Shown: positions 1 to 13,465, counted from the first letter of the stretch. The stretch is DNA of 64,000 bases from Branchiostoma floridae (GCF_000003815.2 NC_049995.1:10782976-10846975), one strand, 5' to 3'. A program made the numbers and translations. The notes: generated from the sequence alone by a model not told the origin.

Positions 1-1914
1 AAGCAATGCAATTCAGCCCCTACGAGGACTGCACAGTTGATTGAGAAATAAAGTTTAAAGTTTGAAGTCACTTGAAAGTTTCGTACTTACTTCCACGCAG
101 CCTTGCACCTATGCATGGAATATCTTTAGAATAGTCCGCTCCCCGCTTTGTCATAGTTTGAATACATATTACATCCAACCTTCTGAGCTCTAGTAGTGAG
201 TTTGTGAAACAGGAATACAGTCTAATATCCGCCTTTACAATGCTCAACGCAATCCGTAATCTCCAAGTCAGACATATGGTCTGGCTAGATAAGCTTCTTA
301 ATGCTCGTACCAAATCCCTGAAACTCACTTTCTCCTGCAATTTGTAATGTCTTTAAGTATATCTCAGCCACAGCGTAAGCTACATTGCTGCTATAAGTTC
401 ACTTACCTTAGATGAGGTAGAGAGATGGGTGTGCCCTTGGTGAACCACAGCAGCGTTAATCGTTCAGACGCCTATACACACAAGGGTGGGATGTTTAGAA
501 GGATGCCATTCGTCATAGATAATAACCACTATAAAACAAAGTACCCACAGCGTGTCGTACTAATGTATATTACATCATGCTGAACTTTATATAATACATC
601 TATGTCTCTACTGCTAACTGCTGTGGCGATCACAGCGATGGATCTTAAATCGCCACCCAGTGCGTGTGAGCCTGGGTGTTTAACGCAAGCTGATTAGGAT
701 AATGGTTTTTGGTATCAAATGCGTGCAGAAAGGGATACCAGAAGATACACACCAAAAACAAGTGCGGTAACATTATGCAAGTTCATAATGTTTGTCTTCA
801 CATGGTCTAGCCTAATAAATTACTGTTCTGTTTCTTCCCACCCATTCATATATATTGTGACCAGCCCCAAGCTTTGTCCTGCCACTTGCTACATAATGTA
901 TTCGAACACATTTCCGCAAAGTAAACATACCTATATTTGCATGTAGTTTTTTTCTATAGAAAAATTATTGTTAAAGTCTAATCACCCTGGCTTTAGAGAG
1001 TATGGCGTGTGTGATTGTATATATAATTCAATTTCCATAAATGCATTTTCTAGATATGGAATACACGTAAATACACATTACACAAACACGTAAAGGTGCC
1101 TCCTGTACTGTGGGAGACCTAGATTTACAGTCAAGCCAGTCTAGGCGGTGCCTGTAAAATCCTACTCATCTTTTTCAACTCCGCATCACTACACTCTGTG
1201 GAATCATAAGCTTACTACACCAATGACTCCTGGATGATGAATTAGTATTATATCATGGTGACAGAGGAGGGGGGGAAATCGAAGAGGAACATTCAAAGAG
1301 AGTATGACCACTTCCTCACAAGATCCACAAGCATGTCAGAGAGCTCCCCAATTCCTGTTAATCTCCTTTTTTGCCAAAGTAGGAAAAAAAGTCAATAAAA
1401 GTGCTGGGCTTGCCCCTCTCCAGTGCATTACAGGGATTCTGAAAGTGCCAACTGAAAAGATTGATGCTTTGCCAAAAGTCGACGTCAGTGAACTGATAAA
1501 GTTCTTTGATACTTACTCTGTAGACTTGGACGTTCTCCAATGTTTCTCTAGAACTTAGGCTGGGACTCTCCAAATGATGGCGAATCAAGTCCATTGCGTC
1601 ATCGTGCCTCTCAACGGCTCACGGGGCATCTGATGCGGAAAAAAAATATGTTTGAAAATTGCAGGTTCTAAAGGTGGACTTAGACCGTATGCCCGTAACT
1701 GCTTTAAGCTGTAAATCCAAAGAGTAAATGATTATGCTTTGAGAATGGGTTCGATGGATTTGCCAACAGAATCAAAGTTAATTCACAGTTCTGGTAAGCT
1801 GAGTCTAGGTCTTTGTACTTTGTATGGTAACTGGGCCGTTGTGTGCAATGTACATGTAGTTTGAAACTTCAGGCTTTTTGAAACCTGTGAATCCATGGTA
1901 TTAATATAAACTTA
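1..1914. other. Left-edge non-coding stretch
   Basis: GAAATAAAGTTTAAAGTTTG at 45-64 resembles the 3' tail of a LINE. Opposed open frames at 1304-1594 overlap and are unconvincing. Confidence 0.35.
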
Positions 1915-2210
1915 ATTGCAAGATCATGCCCGAGGGCTAATTACAAAGTAAAACAGTGGTATATAGAACATAAACATGCCAATCTATGTATATTTAAGCT
2001 GAGGGGTTTGACTTCTTTTTCGTATGAACGGAAGATGAATTGTCCAAGATTTTCGTATATAAAATGGTTGGACGACTTAAGCAATAAGATCGTTTTTTTT
2101 TTGGTCGTTGAGGTGTTGAATGCTATTTTAAATTTTTTGTAAAGATTTCTGGCAATAATTTCCTTTTTTCGGGGTAATATTGTGAACATTTACAGGAACA
2201 AATGCAGTTC
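1915..2210 (-). pseudogene. Non-LTR retrotransposon 3' fragment
   Basis: A minus frame has KKTILLLKSSNHFIYENLGQ then FIFRSYEK, parallel to ILLLTSQNPHIIEKVGSFVF of the 9.0-kb copy, and shares its 3' end (CATGCCCGAGGGCTAATTAC at 1925). Confidence 0.6.
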
Positions 2211-3270
2211 ATCTTCTACCGCATTTTTCTGTCCAATATTTAAAAAATCTCGTTGTTATGCCTCGGTGCGTGAATTGTGTGGTGGACAAATTTGCCAACA
2301 CGCAAGGTTTTTTACTTCACGGTGTGCAGCTATACAATGTTTTTATTAGCTTCTGCATCTGCCGTGTCACGGAGCCATATGCTGTTTTAGTCAATTTCGC
2401 TGGATATGCATTTGTCTTTAGTAGGTTTCTTCTGTTTACTTTAAGACGGACGAGGACAATGTAGCGCTGCACTCAAGTTCACGTTCTACCAGTTACGCCT
2501 GTAGTAGTTTGACCCAGCAAACGAACTAAATGTTCTTAGAAAGAGAAGAATTCGCCACGCACTACATCTTCTAATTACGTGCGTAGCGTGAGGAGATAGG
2601 AAGAAGACCATGATGAATCAGCACTGACTTTAAACCAATTACTGTCCGTCTGCTTTACGCAAGATTGGAAATATTGGGTGCCGTGAGCGTACTAACTAAC
2701 ACTTAGAGGCCATGACAGGGGAATGTCAAAGACTGTAAAACAAACTGCAGGCAATATATGCACTTTTATTGATGCTACAAAGTTAATTTTTATTGCAGGT
2801 CAGTAACTGCTGCTGGTTGATGTCTGCTTCAGGTTAATTAAGGCTTAGTGACCCACCATAGGCGTGTTGGTATGCTGTCATAATGCCTGGTTACTAGTTT
2901 TTGTTATGTTAAACCACCGAATAAAAACAGCGAGTGAGCGAAGTGAAATTATTTAGTTTTGTAATGTACTTTCAGAAGATTTGGTTTATGTTAAGATGAT
3001 AGAATAGCTTTGAACATGTATGCTACGCGTTAAGAAACTAACCCCCTCTCTACATAAAAGAACGGTCGGATAGTAATGAGGTTTATTATTCATCACTTTT
3101 GGCACGTATGTGACGTTACGGCGTCATAATCAATATAAAATGAGGACTTCTAATTGATCAACGTCATTAATGATAGTATCGGCTGGCGATACACAAAAAG
3201 TACCAATAGTAAAATAATTACATTACTGTGAGTGAAAATACAAAGCTTTTCTTTTTAAATTTTCGGGCAA

Positions 3271-3360
3271 GCGATATATATATTCGTACAAACAAATCTT
3301 TATAACTTTAAGAGTGCGATATATATATTCGTACAAACAAATCTTTATAACTTTAAGAGT
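3271..3360. repeat. Two-copy 45-bp direct repeat
   Basis: GCGATATATATATTCGTACA with AACAAATCTTTATAACTTTA and AGAGT, repeated exactly at 3271 and 3316. Confidence 0.95.
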
Positions 3361-3678
3361 TTGTCTTCTATATGTGGTATGATCATGATTTTTCGGGACA
3401 ATGAGTATGCACTGAATTAGTATATACTGAATTAACACAGAGGAAACTGATAAATTTAGCTATCAAATACAGTACACACAAATGTGCAATTATATGACCA
3501 AAACATTCTACCACTGTGTTTAAAAGACTTAAAAAATTCTCAATCTTAAAACAAAAACTCAACATGTCAGAAACATAACCAATGAAAAATTGTAGCCCCC
3601 TTAATCGCTCTATCGGGAAATCATACTCAAAATAAAAATTGATTGTATATTACCCGATGACGTTATTTCTATTTGTAG

Positions 3679-3876
3679 ATATCCCTCTTGTCTAGCTCTC
3701 AAAAGACCTATGGCACTCTTCAATACCTATTTGTCAATGATGCTTTGAAATTAAATATGGACATTGCAATAGTTGCGAATGACAAAGCACTATCATCGAA
3801 AACCGTCGATACCCTGAAGTGTCTTATTACATCGCTTCCAGATGTTGAAATATTGATTTTAATGAATTTATCGTAA
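3679..3876 (+). other. Possible orphan exon, unrecognised
   Basis: After ATTTGTAG an open frame reads ISLLSSSQKTYGTLQYLFVN, then DALKLNMDIAIVANDKALSS and KTVDTLKCLITSLPDVEIL to TAA. The composition looks protein-like, but no partner exon or family is recognised. Confidence 0.25.
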
Positions 3877-3895
3877 AGTTCATAGACTAAAATTC

Positions 3896-4173
3896 TAAAG
3901 GTGGTATCTCACTGAATTTGGGGCATCGGTGAGGCACTACGGGGTTCGTTTACTCAGCGAATGTCAGAGGTAAAAAAACAACTTTGACTTTGACTTTGAC
4001 TTGACTGTTCTTAGTGATACGTTATGTGTATTTTGTTGTCTTCCAAGTCATAATTTTTATTACGCAATATTCAAATTATAAAAATATCGGAGAAAAGAAC
4101 ACAACAGTGCCGCCGTGAACGAATCCCGCAGTGCCGTACAGGTGTCCCAAGTGCAGTGAGATACCACCTTAAG
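3896..4173. mobile_element. TTAA-type MITE, full copy
   Basis: AAAGGTGGTATCTCACTGAA at the left and TGCAGTGAGATACCACCTTA at the right. The interior holds a CTTTGA microsatellite (3983-4003) and the family core. Confidence 0.85.
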
Positions 4174-4679
4174 ATTCTAAAGCACGTGCAGAGTTGAATG
4201 ATCTACACCAGGCAGGGCGCAGGACTAATAAAGCACCAATGAAGAGTAATTGGAGTAAAAAGACTTGCTATTAATCAGGGAACATCATAAAGGGCAGCCT
4301 TAAATCTCTATGAATAATTCTCGGCATATGTGAAATCCTGCTCTGAGTAAAATGGAAATCGGATGTCTGGGGTAAAAGAAGTTTATGGCTACCCCAAAGC
4401 TACCCTGCATCTCATGAATATTGCGCTCAGTTTCCAAAGGGTAACGTACAGTGGTATTGGAGGTAAACAAATCGAATATACAGCAAATATATTTTCCAAA
4501 GGACATCATGTTCAGGTCATTGCTTTTCAAAAGAGTTTCTAAAGTCGTGGTAAAAAATGCACGGATCATATGTGTGTGCAAAAGAACTCTATGTCTACCC
4601 AAAAGCCACCGAGTATCTCATCATTCTTATCGATGCTCAGTTATCAAAGGAGAACGAATAGTGGCATTAAACCAGAGAC

Positions 4680-5395
4680 ACATCGTGTAGCCTACAAATA
4701 TCTTTACCAAAGAACATCATGTTCAGGGCAAAGATTTTCTCCAGTTCCCTTGAACCATAAACGGGTACAGTGTCGTAAAGTTTGGTAAAAGCGCTCAGCC
4801 CTTGTGTTGGTAATAATTACATATTGAAATTTGCATTCCATGGCATTGCCTGTAAATGAAGGGTTGACTCTCCTTGTACATAACTGAATTCTATGTCTAG
4901 CCTACAAATATCTTTACCTAAGATTATCGTGTTCAGGGCGAAGATCTCCAGTTCCATTGAACCTTGAACGGGGACATAAAGTATGGTAAAACGCCTCTAA
5001 AATCTGCATAAATAGGGAGTTAACATCGGAACATGTGTTGGTAATAATTACATATTGAAATTTGCATTTCATGCCATTGCCTGTAAATGAAGGGCTGACT
5101 CTCCTTGTACGTAACTGAATTCACTGTCTAGCCTACAAATATCTTGACCAAAGAACGTCATGTTCAGGGCAAAGATTTTCTCCAGTTCATTTGAAACTTG
5201 AACGGGGACAGTGTCATAGAGTTTGGTAAAAACGCTCTAAAATGTGCATGAAAAGGAATCTAAAATCAGCCCGTGTATGTTGGCAATACTCATATTGAAA
5301 TTTACATTTCGTAGCATTGCCTGCGCGTGAGTGGAAAGAACGAAAAGTGAAGGGCCGTCTCCCCTTATACATAACTGAATTTAATGCCTAGAGGG
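4680..5395. repeat. ~220-bp tandem repeat, three units
   Basis: TAGCCTACAAATATCTT at 4689, 4898 and 5129, each followed by CATGTTCAGGGC.AAGAT, CTCCAGTTC, GGTAATAATTACATATTGAA (or a variant) and CTCTCCTTGTAC. A weaker piece begins near 4440. Confidence 0.85.
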
Positions 5396-7113
5396 GATTC
5401 TCTGAATATGAATATGATAACAGTACAGCAGAGGAACAACTTAATCACAGCCAGGAAGTACAGCAAATGTAATAATGCGGTTTAAGCTTTTATCGTGATA
5501 CATGCTTCAAGACAAACCCTTCGGGACAAGTTGTGAAGTATGTCCTGATACTGATTTACGAGCAGCTCAGAAGGTGCCGTCTCTGGATGACATACCTCAA
5601 ACAACGCATATCTATATTTTACAAGACGCTTTAATATCAAATATGAAATGTACCTTGTAATCACATGTACATACATCAGAATAAGTTTGATATATTTGAT
5701 AAAGTCTTCTTGAAATTGCATACATGTGTAGAAGAACATTGATGTAATGGAGAGGGCCGAGCATACCTCCTTGGGGAACCCTTATACAAGGCAAGAAGGA
5801 AAGCCAGGAATTAAGAGATAATAGCATATTCGAGCTGAGTGATACATATTCCACTTAGCTACCCATAATCTTTACAGAGAGTCACTTCAAGGTCTTAAAG
5901 CCTGAGGAGTTTCTTAGCGTTCCTTAGTACATTTGATGTATCGGTATTCTGCCATGCTCCTTCATCCATGGTATTATGGGCATGGATAGCAGAAATGCCA
6001 CCGACATCAATCCTGAAAAGGACATCTCAGACGCAGTCTATACTGCATAGTCACGACTCCACGACATAGTATGAACAACCATCTGCTGCAACCAAATATC
6101 AGTTAGATCCAGTAGTATATTTGGCATGTAGCATGCTTAAATCAATCTCGTTATGCGAAGTCCTTTAAGGCCATGAAAAATCACGACACAGTCGTATGGG
6201 GAATACGAAAAGGCCCTGTCAAGATGTCATGGTTAAACTACTGCTTCCATTGGCAATATAGATTTCATCTGTTGATGAAACATATGGTCAGAACGCAACG
6301 TCTCTCCCCTTCAGAAATCAATGCGATGACAAGCATACTCGTATTTGTCTTACCCCTCATATCTAATAGGTCCGAACATGTATCCTTGGGGGACCCCTGT
6401 GGTGTTACTCCAAATGTACGTTCATAAGCGGGAGATTTTGGCCTCCATTGTACTGTTATGTTCTTTTATAATTCATTGTCATGTATTTATTTATTTTTTT
6501 GCAAAACAAATTTTAAAAAAACTGAAGAAGTGGTTAGCAATTGCAGGAATTGCTATTTTTCAATACATGTATTGCACAAACACGTCTTTCAGCTTTTTTG
6601 AGACGAACAAAGAGAGCGTTCAGCAGTTCTGGAACTCGTGCTGATGCCTTATTGGTCAGTGCATATATCTTAGGCCGAACGGATTACGTGACACAACCGC
6701 CACGAACTGATAACGGGTACCGGCATTAGATCCTATGAGCCGCACCTTATACTATCTGTATTTGTCACCACTACCATTCCAGCAGCTTGCATACCAACAC
6801 TGTCTAGCTTAGACATATCCCATAAATCATTTAGATGAAAGGACGCCCAGACGGTTTGACGACCATAAATGATGGACGTGACATTTTCACCTAACAACTT
6901 GAAGTACACGCTGTCTACCATGATGTATATTTTCTCCGGCGCCTTTCATTGATGATCATCCGTTCCATTTCCATATAGATTACCAGTCCTGGTAAGTGTA
7001 CTTTGTAAAGCCAGCAAAAATCTGCCCAGTGACAAAATCCACTGGAGGGTGTAATTCTAAGCCTCTGTGCAATCGGGAAATGGAACCCGTAAGGTGCGTA
7101 ATTCCGGCCATAA
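5396..7113. other. Non-coding stretch
   Basis: No repeat or RNA recognised. A minus-strand open frame at 6733-6921 looks mildly protein-like but has a pyrimidine-poor acceptor and no partners. Confidence 0.35.
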
Positions 7114-8045
7114 TGTACGTGTCGTGACAATCGGGACGAGTCACCTGGGGATGGGATCTTATACTGCTGACCTTTGAAACTCATTCCAGGAAGAACTATA
7201 TCCCGAAAACTGGAAAACCGTGTAAAAAAATAGCTCTCTTCACGTTTTCGTGAGGTTGTATCTAAGGTATCTAAGTGTACGTGTCGTGATAATCTGGAAG
7301 AGTCACCTGGAGATGGGATCTTACACTACTTACCTTTGAAACGTATTCCGGGAAGACCTATTTCCAGGAAACTAGAAAACCGTCCAAAAAGTAGTTTTCT
7401 TCACGTTTTTTTGAGGTTGTATCTAAGGTATCCAGTTGTACGTGTCGTGACAATCGGGACGAGTCACTGGGGATGGGATATTATACTGTTGACCTTTGAA
7501 ACTCATTCCGGGAAAGAACTATTTCCATGAAACTAGAAAACCGTGCAAAAAGTAGCTCATTTCGCGTTTTTGTGAGATTGTACCTAAGGTATCTAAATGT
7601 ATATGTCGTGACAATCTGGACGAGTCACCTGGGGATGGGATCTTACACCGCTGACCTTTGAAACGTATTCCGGGAAGAACTATATCAATGAAACTAGAAA
7701 ACCGTGCAAAAAGTAGCTCTTTTCACGTTTTTGTGATGTTGTATCTAAGGTATCTAATTGTACGTGTCGTGACAATCCGGAAGAGTCACCTGGGGATGGG
7801 ATATTATATACTGCTGACCTTTGAAACTCATTCCAGGAAATAACTATTTCCAGGAAACTGGAAAACCGTGGAAAAAACAGCTCTCTTCGCGTTTCGGTGA
7901 GGTTGTATCTAATGTATCTAATTGTACGTGTCGTGACAATCTAGACGAGTCACCTGGGGATGGGATCTTTTACCGCTGGCCTTTGAAACTCATTCCGGGA
8001 AAGAACTATTTCCACGAAACTGGAAACCCGTGCAAAATGTAGCTC
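7114..8045. repeat. ~160-bp tandem array, six units
   Basis: GTACGTGTCGTGA.AATC starts units near 7115, 7276, 7438, 7602, 7760 and 7924. Each continues GAGTCACCTGGGGATGGGAT, TTTGAAAC.(C/T)ATTCC.GG, GAAA.CCGT.(C/G)AAAAA and CACGTTTTTGTGAGGTTGTA. Confidence 0.93.
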
Positions 8046-8365
8046 TCTTCACGCCTCCAAAATATAACGTTTTCTACGAAAATTCAATTTTTGAGGGATC
8101 AACTCTGACAGGTCATTCTAGGAAGAACTATTTCCAGGAAACTGAAAAACCGTCCAAAAAGTTGCTATCTTCACGCCTCCAAAATAAGGCGTTTTCTACA
8201 CGGAAATTCAATTTTTGAGGGATCAACTCTGACAGGTCATTCCAGGAAAAACTATTGTCAGGAAACTAAAAAAAACGTCCAAAAAAGTAGCTCTCTTCAT
8301 GCCTCTAAAACAGGGCGTTTTCTACGGGGAAATTCAATTTTTGATGGATCAACTCTGACAGGTTT
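8046..8365. repeat. Continuation of the array with ~118-bp period, three units
   Basis: Units keep GGTCATTC.AGGAA.AACTAT and AAACTGAAAA.CCGTCCAAAA but replace the rest with GCCTCCAAAATA and ATTCAATTTTTGAGGGATCA, at about 8053, 8176 and 8300. Confidence 0.88.
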
Positions 8366-8959
8366 GCGGGAACAGCGAAATGCTATCACTACTTCCAGTT
8401 GCCTCTGGGATGCCTTCGTCAGCTTATAACTATAGTTTATCAAAGGACACATGGTCCGGTGACGGATGTGCTTTATATATACATATGATCTTACATACCG
8501 GAATTTACCTCAATGGAATTGAATGTCAAATTTTAATACATTATGACAGGTGAAAACCCCTGTATGGTATACAAAGGAAAATATATTAAAGAATGTCTCG
8601 ACACTAGAAATCCCTCCAATGATTGTGAAAGTCTTCAAACAATTTTCATTCCATCATATGAACCCTTGCATCAAGTAGATTAGCATTATAGAACTGTAAT
8701 TATGTATTAGTAAATGACATGCTTTATACCATGTACAATTGTTGCGCAATAAATTTACTGTATCCCTCCGCCGTAGTCCTATTAGTGCTGATCAATGCCT
8801 TTTCGTTGTTTATTAGCTTGTTAGTGAATTTGCTTGGATGGTTGGTAGGTTGGTTGGTTGATTATCAGTAAAAAGTATGAATAGATGTTTTCATGACTTT
8901 TTTCCGTCAGGTTTATCTTTGGGCTTGCATTTCTATTTCTGTCACAAACAATACATTAC
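8366..8959. other. Non-coding stretch
   Basis: AT-rich; a GGTTGGTAGGTTGGTTGG run near 8839. No gene seen. Confidence 0.4.
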
Positions 8960-9348
8960 CTGTGTGTAAAAGAACGTGCAAACAGTGCACGTTCAAACAT
9001 GGTGGAAGACGAAACACATCTTATGTCAAACTGCTCTTTCTACGATCACGAAAGAAAAGGGCTGTTTGAAGAGGCCACCAAATTCCATCCAAACTTCTTA
9101 ACATTCACCGACAAAATGAAAAAAACTATTCTCCTTCTAACTTCACAAAACCCACACATAATAGAAAAGGTGGGATCTTTCGTCTTCCACTGTCTTCGAA
9201 AAAGGAGTCGAACCGAATAACCCAGGATCTAGAGTTAGCTTTTACCAGTTTTAGACTTTAGCAGACACCCTTGATATTGTTTTTTTTACTTTGTCTGAAT
9301 GGCTCATGTTACCTGCAATTAGCCCACGGGCAAGAATTTGCAATAAAC
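8960..9348 (+). pseudogene. Non-LTR retrotransposon 3' fragment
   Basis: A frame reads MVEDETHLMSNCSFYDHERK then GLFEEATKFHPNF and KMKKTILLLTSQNPHIIEKV. VEDE.H.(L)..C..Y...R..LF is the cysteine/histidine C-terminal motif of many non-LTR polymerases. The upstream CKQC half is out of frame by one base. The 3' UTR ends GCAATTAGCCCACGGGCAAG. Confidence 0.7.
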
Positions 9349-9414
9349 TTGGGTGTTGCCATTGTTTGTGTGCTACACATACCCCCTGCAAATAAACACA
9401 TAGAGATATATTTT

Positions 9415-9560
9415 TATTTCATTTATTTGCAAATTCATGCCCGAAGGTTAATAGCAAGGGTACAGACAGTAAAAAGTAAGAAGTGTCTATTCTATACAGC
9501 TATCTATGTACATGATTCTACATTGTTTACTGGGAGGTTTGACTTCTTCTTTGGAGGCAG
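9415..9560 (-). pseudogene. Same LINE family, 3' end in opposite orientation
   Basis: CATGCCCGAAGGTTAATAGC and GTTTGACTTCTTCTTTGGAG match the 3' end of the neighbour and of the copy at 1.9 kb, on the minus strand. Confidence 0.55.
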
Positions 9561-10267
9561 TGGCTGATGAAAAGTCCCACGTCCTTAATGACTAGTGCGT
9601 TCTGTGATATATGTGCAAACACTCAAAACATAACCGATTACATTACTCTGTCGACGTAGGATACCCTCCAGTCACAGACTAAAAATGTCTCACTAGCTCT
9701 TTTCAACCTCTTAGTGAGAAACTGTCTCTGGTGTCTTTACAAAGTTATCTCACAGCATGGCGCGCACCTACATAAGTGTAAGAAATATTCATCCCTATCC
9801 CTGAGCACGTAAAGTGATACAAAAGGTTTAACCTTGAATACACATCTTTATCGTAACCTGATCACCTTAAACCATTATAGTTTTTATACCTCGACTCTAA
9901 GGGGTGCTTAATAGGAATCAGTCTCTCTGGGACTGACACCAAAGACCTGAGTAAAACAACTTTTCTAAAAGAGGCTGTCAAAGTACTCATTTCAAAGGCC
10001 TGGTTTCACACTTAGAGTTAAAAGGTTTATCATTACTACATATACAGTGCGCCCTTTTCATGCACCCATTTAGTATGATGGTACGATTTACTGTTTTTTT
10101 TAAATCCCAAGGTGGATGCTTCTATCGTCAGTCATCCCAGGACAACCTTTCTTATTGCTTTTAGAGGGGCTACCAGTCAAGGTAACTTTTGTGTGCAATC
10201 TCCCCATAGAGAAACAGTTTAAAATCCAGAAGAACAGGGATGTTCTTGTACCTCAATTGGTAGTACC

Positions 10268-10506
10268 ATAAAGGTGGTATCTCACTGCACTTAAGGAGCC
10301 GGGTGCGGCACTGCGGGTTTCATACACTGCGGCACTATTGGTTATTTTCGATTTTTTTTTTTTTACTTTACATGTTGCGTAATACGTAAACCAACAAAAT
10401 ACACAAAACGTAACAAATTTCGTCTTTATCTCTGAAATTCGTTGAGTAATCTTTCAAACCCCGCAGTGCCTCACCGGTGCCACAAGTGCAGTGAGATACC
10501 ACTTTA
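10268..10506. mobile_element. TTAA-type MITE, full copy
   Basis: AAAGGTGGTATCTCACTGCA at the left, TGCAGTGAGATACCACTTTA at the right: perfect 17-base inverted core, extended by GGTGCGGCACTGCGGG. The flanks are TTAA-like (ATAA / TTAA). Confidence 0.88.
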
Positions 10507-12086
10507 ACATTTGGAGTCCTGGTTCCAATTACTTAGTACATGCGAGACCTCGATTCAATCCTGGTATATGGCATCTCTGTTGCGGGTTGCTCTCGTCTTC
10601 ACTTTCAAAAGAAACGTGCAATGGGTGTTCCGTGCTTAAAAAGATGCTATAGGCACATTACATAAGGGGACTGGTATCCTCTACGTGTGGAATACATCAA
10701 GATAATGAAACAGCAAGCAAACTTGCTGCTCTATACACATAAGGGTGTGAACAAGAATATCCATATAGTAAACTGTGTGAAACAAACGATAGTACATCAC
10801 GTAGTAAATATATATGGGGTCATCAAAACCATAATGATTTAAGTTGGGGTAATAATGTCCTGTAAATACCGGTCATCTACAACTTTTACTTTCAGAGGCC
10901 AACTATTTTTTGACACCTTTGCGGGTCGTCATGTATGATATTTTCAGAGTACATGGCTAGGTGATGCAATGGGACACACAGAGGTTACTCTAAATGTCAT
11001 GACAACTCAGTCAGCTTTTTGCTAACATGCTCGACCGAACACTTTCGCTTTGACAGGTGGATTTTTTTCAATATGTTCTGATTTTTGCCTACCTGCTGTC
11101 AGGATTTGCAAACGAGAATTTCTTTGCACTATTTTCTTTTTTTCTTTGCAATGTTTTACCTCCTTGGATCAAGGTGTAAAACGCAAAGGTTGCAATTGGC
11201 CTGTTAACGTTTTCTTCATTTGGACTTGTCCAACATACGTCACTGATTACCAAGTTGTGAATTCAGAAAAGGTTGAAAAAGTTTGCTGTGTTCATCATAA
11301 CAAGCTTAAGATATCACAAAGGTACGAAAAATGATGAATGTTGTAATATGTTGGACAAAAACAAGGCATGCATACAGATAACATACGTAAGGTAAGGCAT
11401 ACGTAAGTTGTGACATTAAAATGCAATGGCTACAAATGCACTCTTCTGTGATCCAAAACATTGTTTTGTGACAGCATAGACAGCATAGATAGGTGTTTAT
11501 AACAATGAAACCTGCACTATTGAAAGTTAAAAACATTTATCAGAAATTCACCTGGGTTTCTTGGAATTTTTTTACCTTCCCACAAAACCATTAAACTACT
11601 GGCAAATTCATGATGGTGTTTCAGTAACGACGTGATATCTTTAGACTGGAAATATGAATTTTGAAACGTTTCCTTATCGAATTAGGTCGGCAATAGCTGC
11701 AGGTATGAATACGAATTGATTTAAAATCTGAGATCGTAATTGCAATCTTAATTATGTGAAAAACTTGCCTGCGGCTTCTGTCATCTTACACAGTGTATTT
11801 CATCTTACTGACTCTTTCATGGCGGTAGATTTGAATGCGATGATCACGATATTTCTATTGAATTGTTAGTGAAAGATGGAAAAGCCATAAATCATGTGTG
11901 ACCGAACATGATGTTATGATGAATATATTTCACAACATTCAAAATAAGATGTGGAACTGATAAGTTATGTTTTTTCTGCTTTATAGTGAACGTAGTGAAA
12001 CTGAGCAAAAAAACCTTGTTTATCCTCCTTAAATTCTCCAACGTAACACGAAACAATGCAAATGGTTAAAAACAGTTCATCTCTAC
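10507..12086. other. Non-coding stretch
   Basis: Contains CCTCGATTCAATCCTGG near 10545 (decayed B box). Nothing else recognised. Confidence 0.35.
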
Positions 12087-12374
12087 TACTGGATAAGAAA
12101 ACGGATATTTACATCCGGACGTTTCGAGTGACATCCATCACTCTTCTTCAGCGTCACTAGAATGAACTGGCAGAAACAAACCAATACAAGTACATAGTTA
12201 ATTAGAAGGATCGTAAGGAAATATTACTCAAATTTGAATCATGTTTGTATAGTTCCGTATGGTAAAACAATACCATGGGAAGTTATTGTCCTAGTTCTTT
12301 CTAGTGACGCTGAGGAAGAGTGATGGATGTCACTCGAAACGTCCGGAATTAAATCTCGTATTTCATCCAGTTGT
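12087..12374. mobile_element. Foldback element, ~70-bp arms
   Basis: CCGGACGTTTCGAGTGACAT at 12115 faces ATGTCACTCGAAACGTCCGG at 12326-12345. Pairing continues through CATCCATCACTCTTC and CAGCGTCACTAGAA. Outer ends ACTGGAT(A/G)A also pair. Confidence 0.88.
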
Positions 12375-12948
12375 AGATAATCAGTTGTTGTTGTTGTTGT
12401 TTTTTTCTCATAACGTTTACCTGGATGTTTAACCTTCATAGACGTACAATGCCATTTTATACAAAGTAAGAAAAAAACTTTCAAAAGCTTCTTTAAAGTC
12501 TCCAACCGGAAACATAAAGCTGTGCTATCTAATGCTTGTGTTGATGGCAATCGAAGGCAATATACGCACAGGAATTCCTCTCTAGCTTCCTGTTGTGTCC
12601 AAAGGCATTTATCCAAGTTTCCGCATTAGTAAGATGTTATCCTACGGTACTCATTAGCAGAATAGTCTTGAAAGACATCGCATGGGGTTTTCTTTGAAGC
12701 CATGTGCCCCACGAAACCCAACAATTTTATCAGATCGCGACTTTGACAACTTCAATTAATCATCAACCTCAGAGAGATACCATTGTCAGATCAGTATCAG
12801 GTATAAGGTATGGTGGGTGAAGTACGAAATAGTTTCTCACGCTGAAGCTACTTTCATCTGCCAGTGATGCAGATGAATCGCCTTCAGACAAGGGAAGAGC
12901 TTGACTTATGACCTGTCACACAGGCTGCTGATGAAGCCTGATGCCATC

Positions 12949-13465
12949 AGGTAACTGATTCTAACGGTCGCAATGGGCGATCCCATAGGCAGTGCTGTAT
13001 GTAGTATGAAGCTGTGAAAAAGATATAATCTTTGGAAGGAATGGGGGGCTACAAATAAAGCTTCATCAGGCGATTCTCAAATGTGCACCTTTTATGAAAG
13101 ACATTTAGCTGATGCAACTTATGATGGATTATAAATCAAGGTCCGTTGCATACGAAGCCTTGAAAAACTACCTATTGGCGAACTATTGCGAATTTTATAT
13201 ATCCCGATTCATAACATCAGGTAACTGATTCTAACGATCGCAATGGGCGATCCCATAGGCAGTACTGTAGTATGAAGCTGTGAAAAAGATATAATCTTTG
13301 GAATGGGGTGGATAGCTACTTCATCACGAGATACTGTGAACGGACGTATCATGAAAGACATTTAGCTAATACAACTTATGATGGATTAAAAGTCACGTCC
13401 GTGGCATACAATAGTTTTAAAACTGACTAACTATTGCAAATTATATGTATCCCTATTAATGCGAG
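12949..13465. repeat. Two-copy ~268-bp tandem duplication
   Basis: CAGGTAACTGATTCTAACGG at 12949 recurs at 13218, followed by GCAATGGGCGATCCCATAGG and AAAGATATAATCTTTGGAA, with AAAGACATTTAGCT and ACTTATGATGGATTA later in both. Confidence 0.9.

Noticed and set aside
1304-1594. Overlapping open frames on both strands
   Set aside because: Neither has a splice partner or known motif; part resembles a degenerate repeat at 16.0 kb.
6733-6921. Minus-strand frame VDSVYFKLLGENVTS... as an exon
   Set aside because: Mildly protein-like, but the acceptor is weak and there are no neighbours; not enough to call.
7336-8218. Series of small frames starting MKRIPGR/MKLIPGN as a peptide family
   Set aside because: They recur only because the ~160-bp array repeats; no signal peptide, and units break the frame differently.
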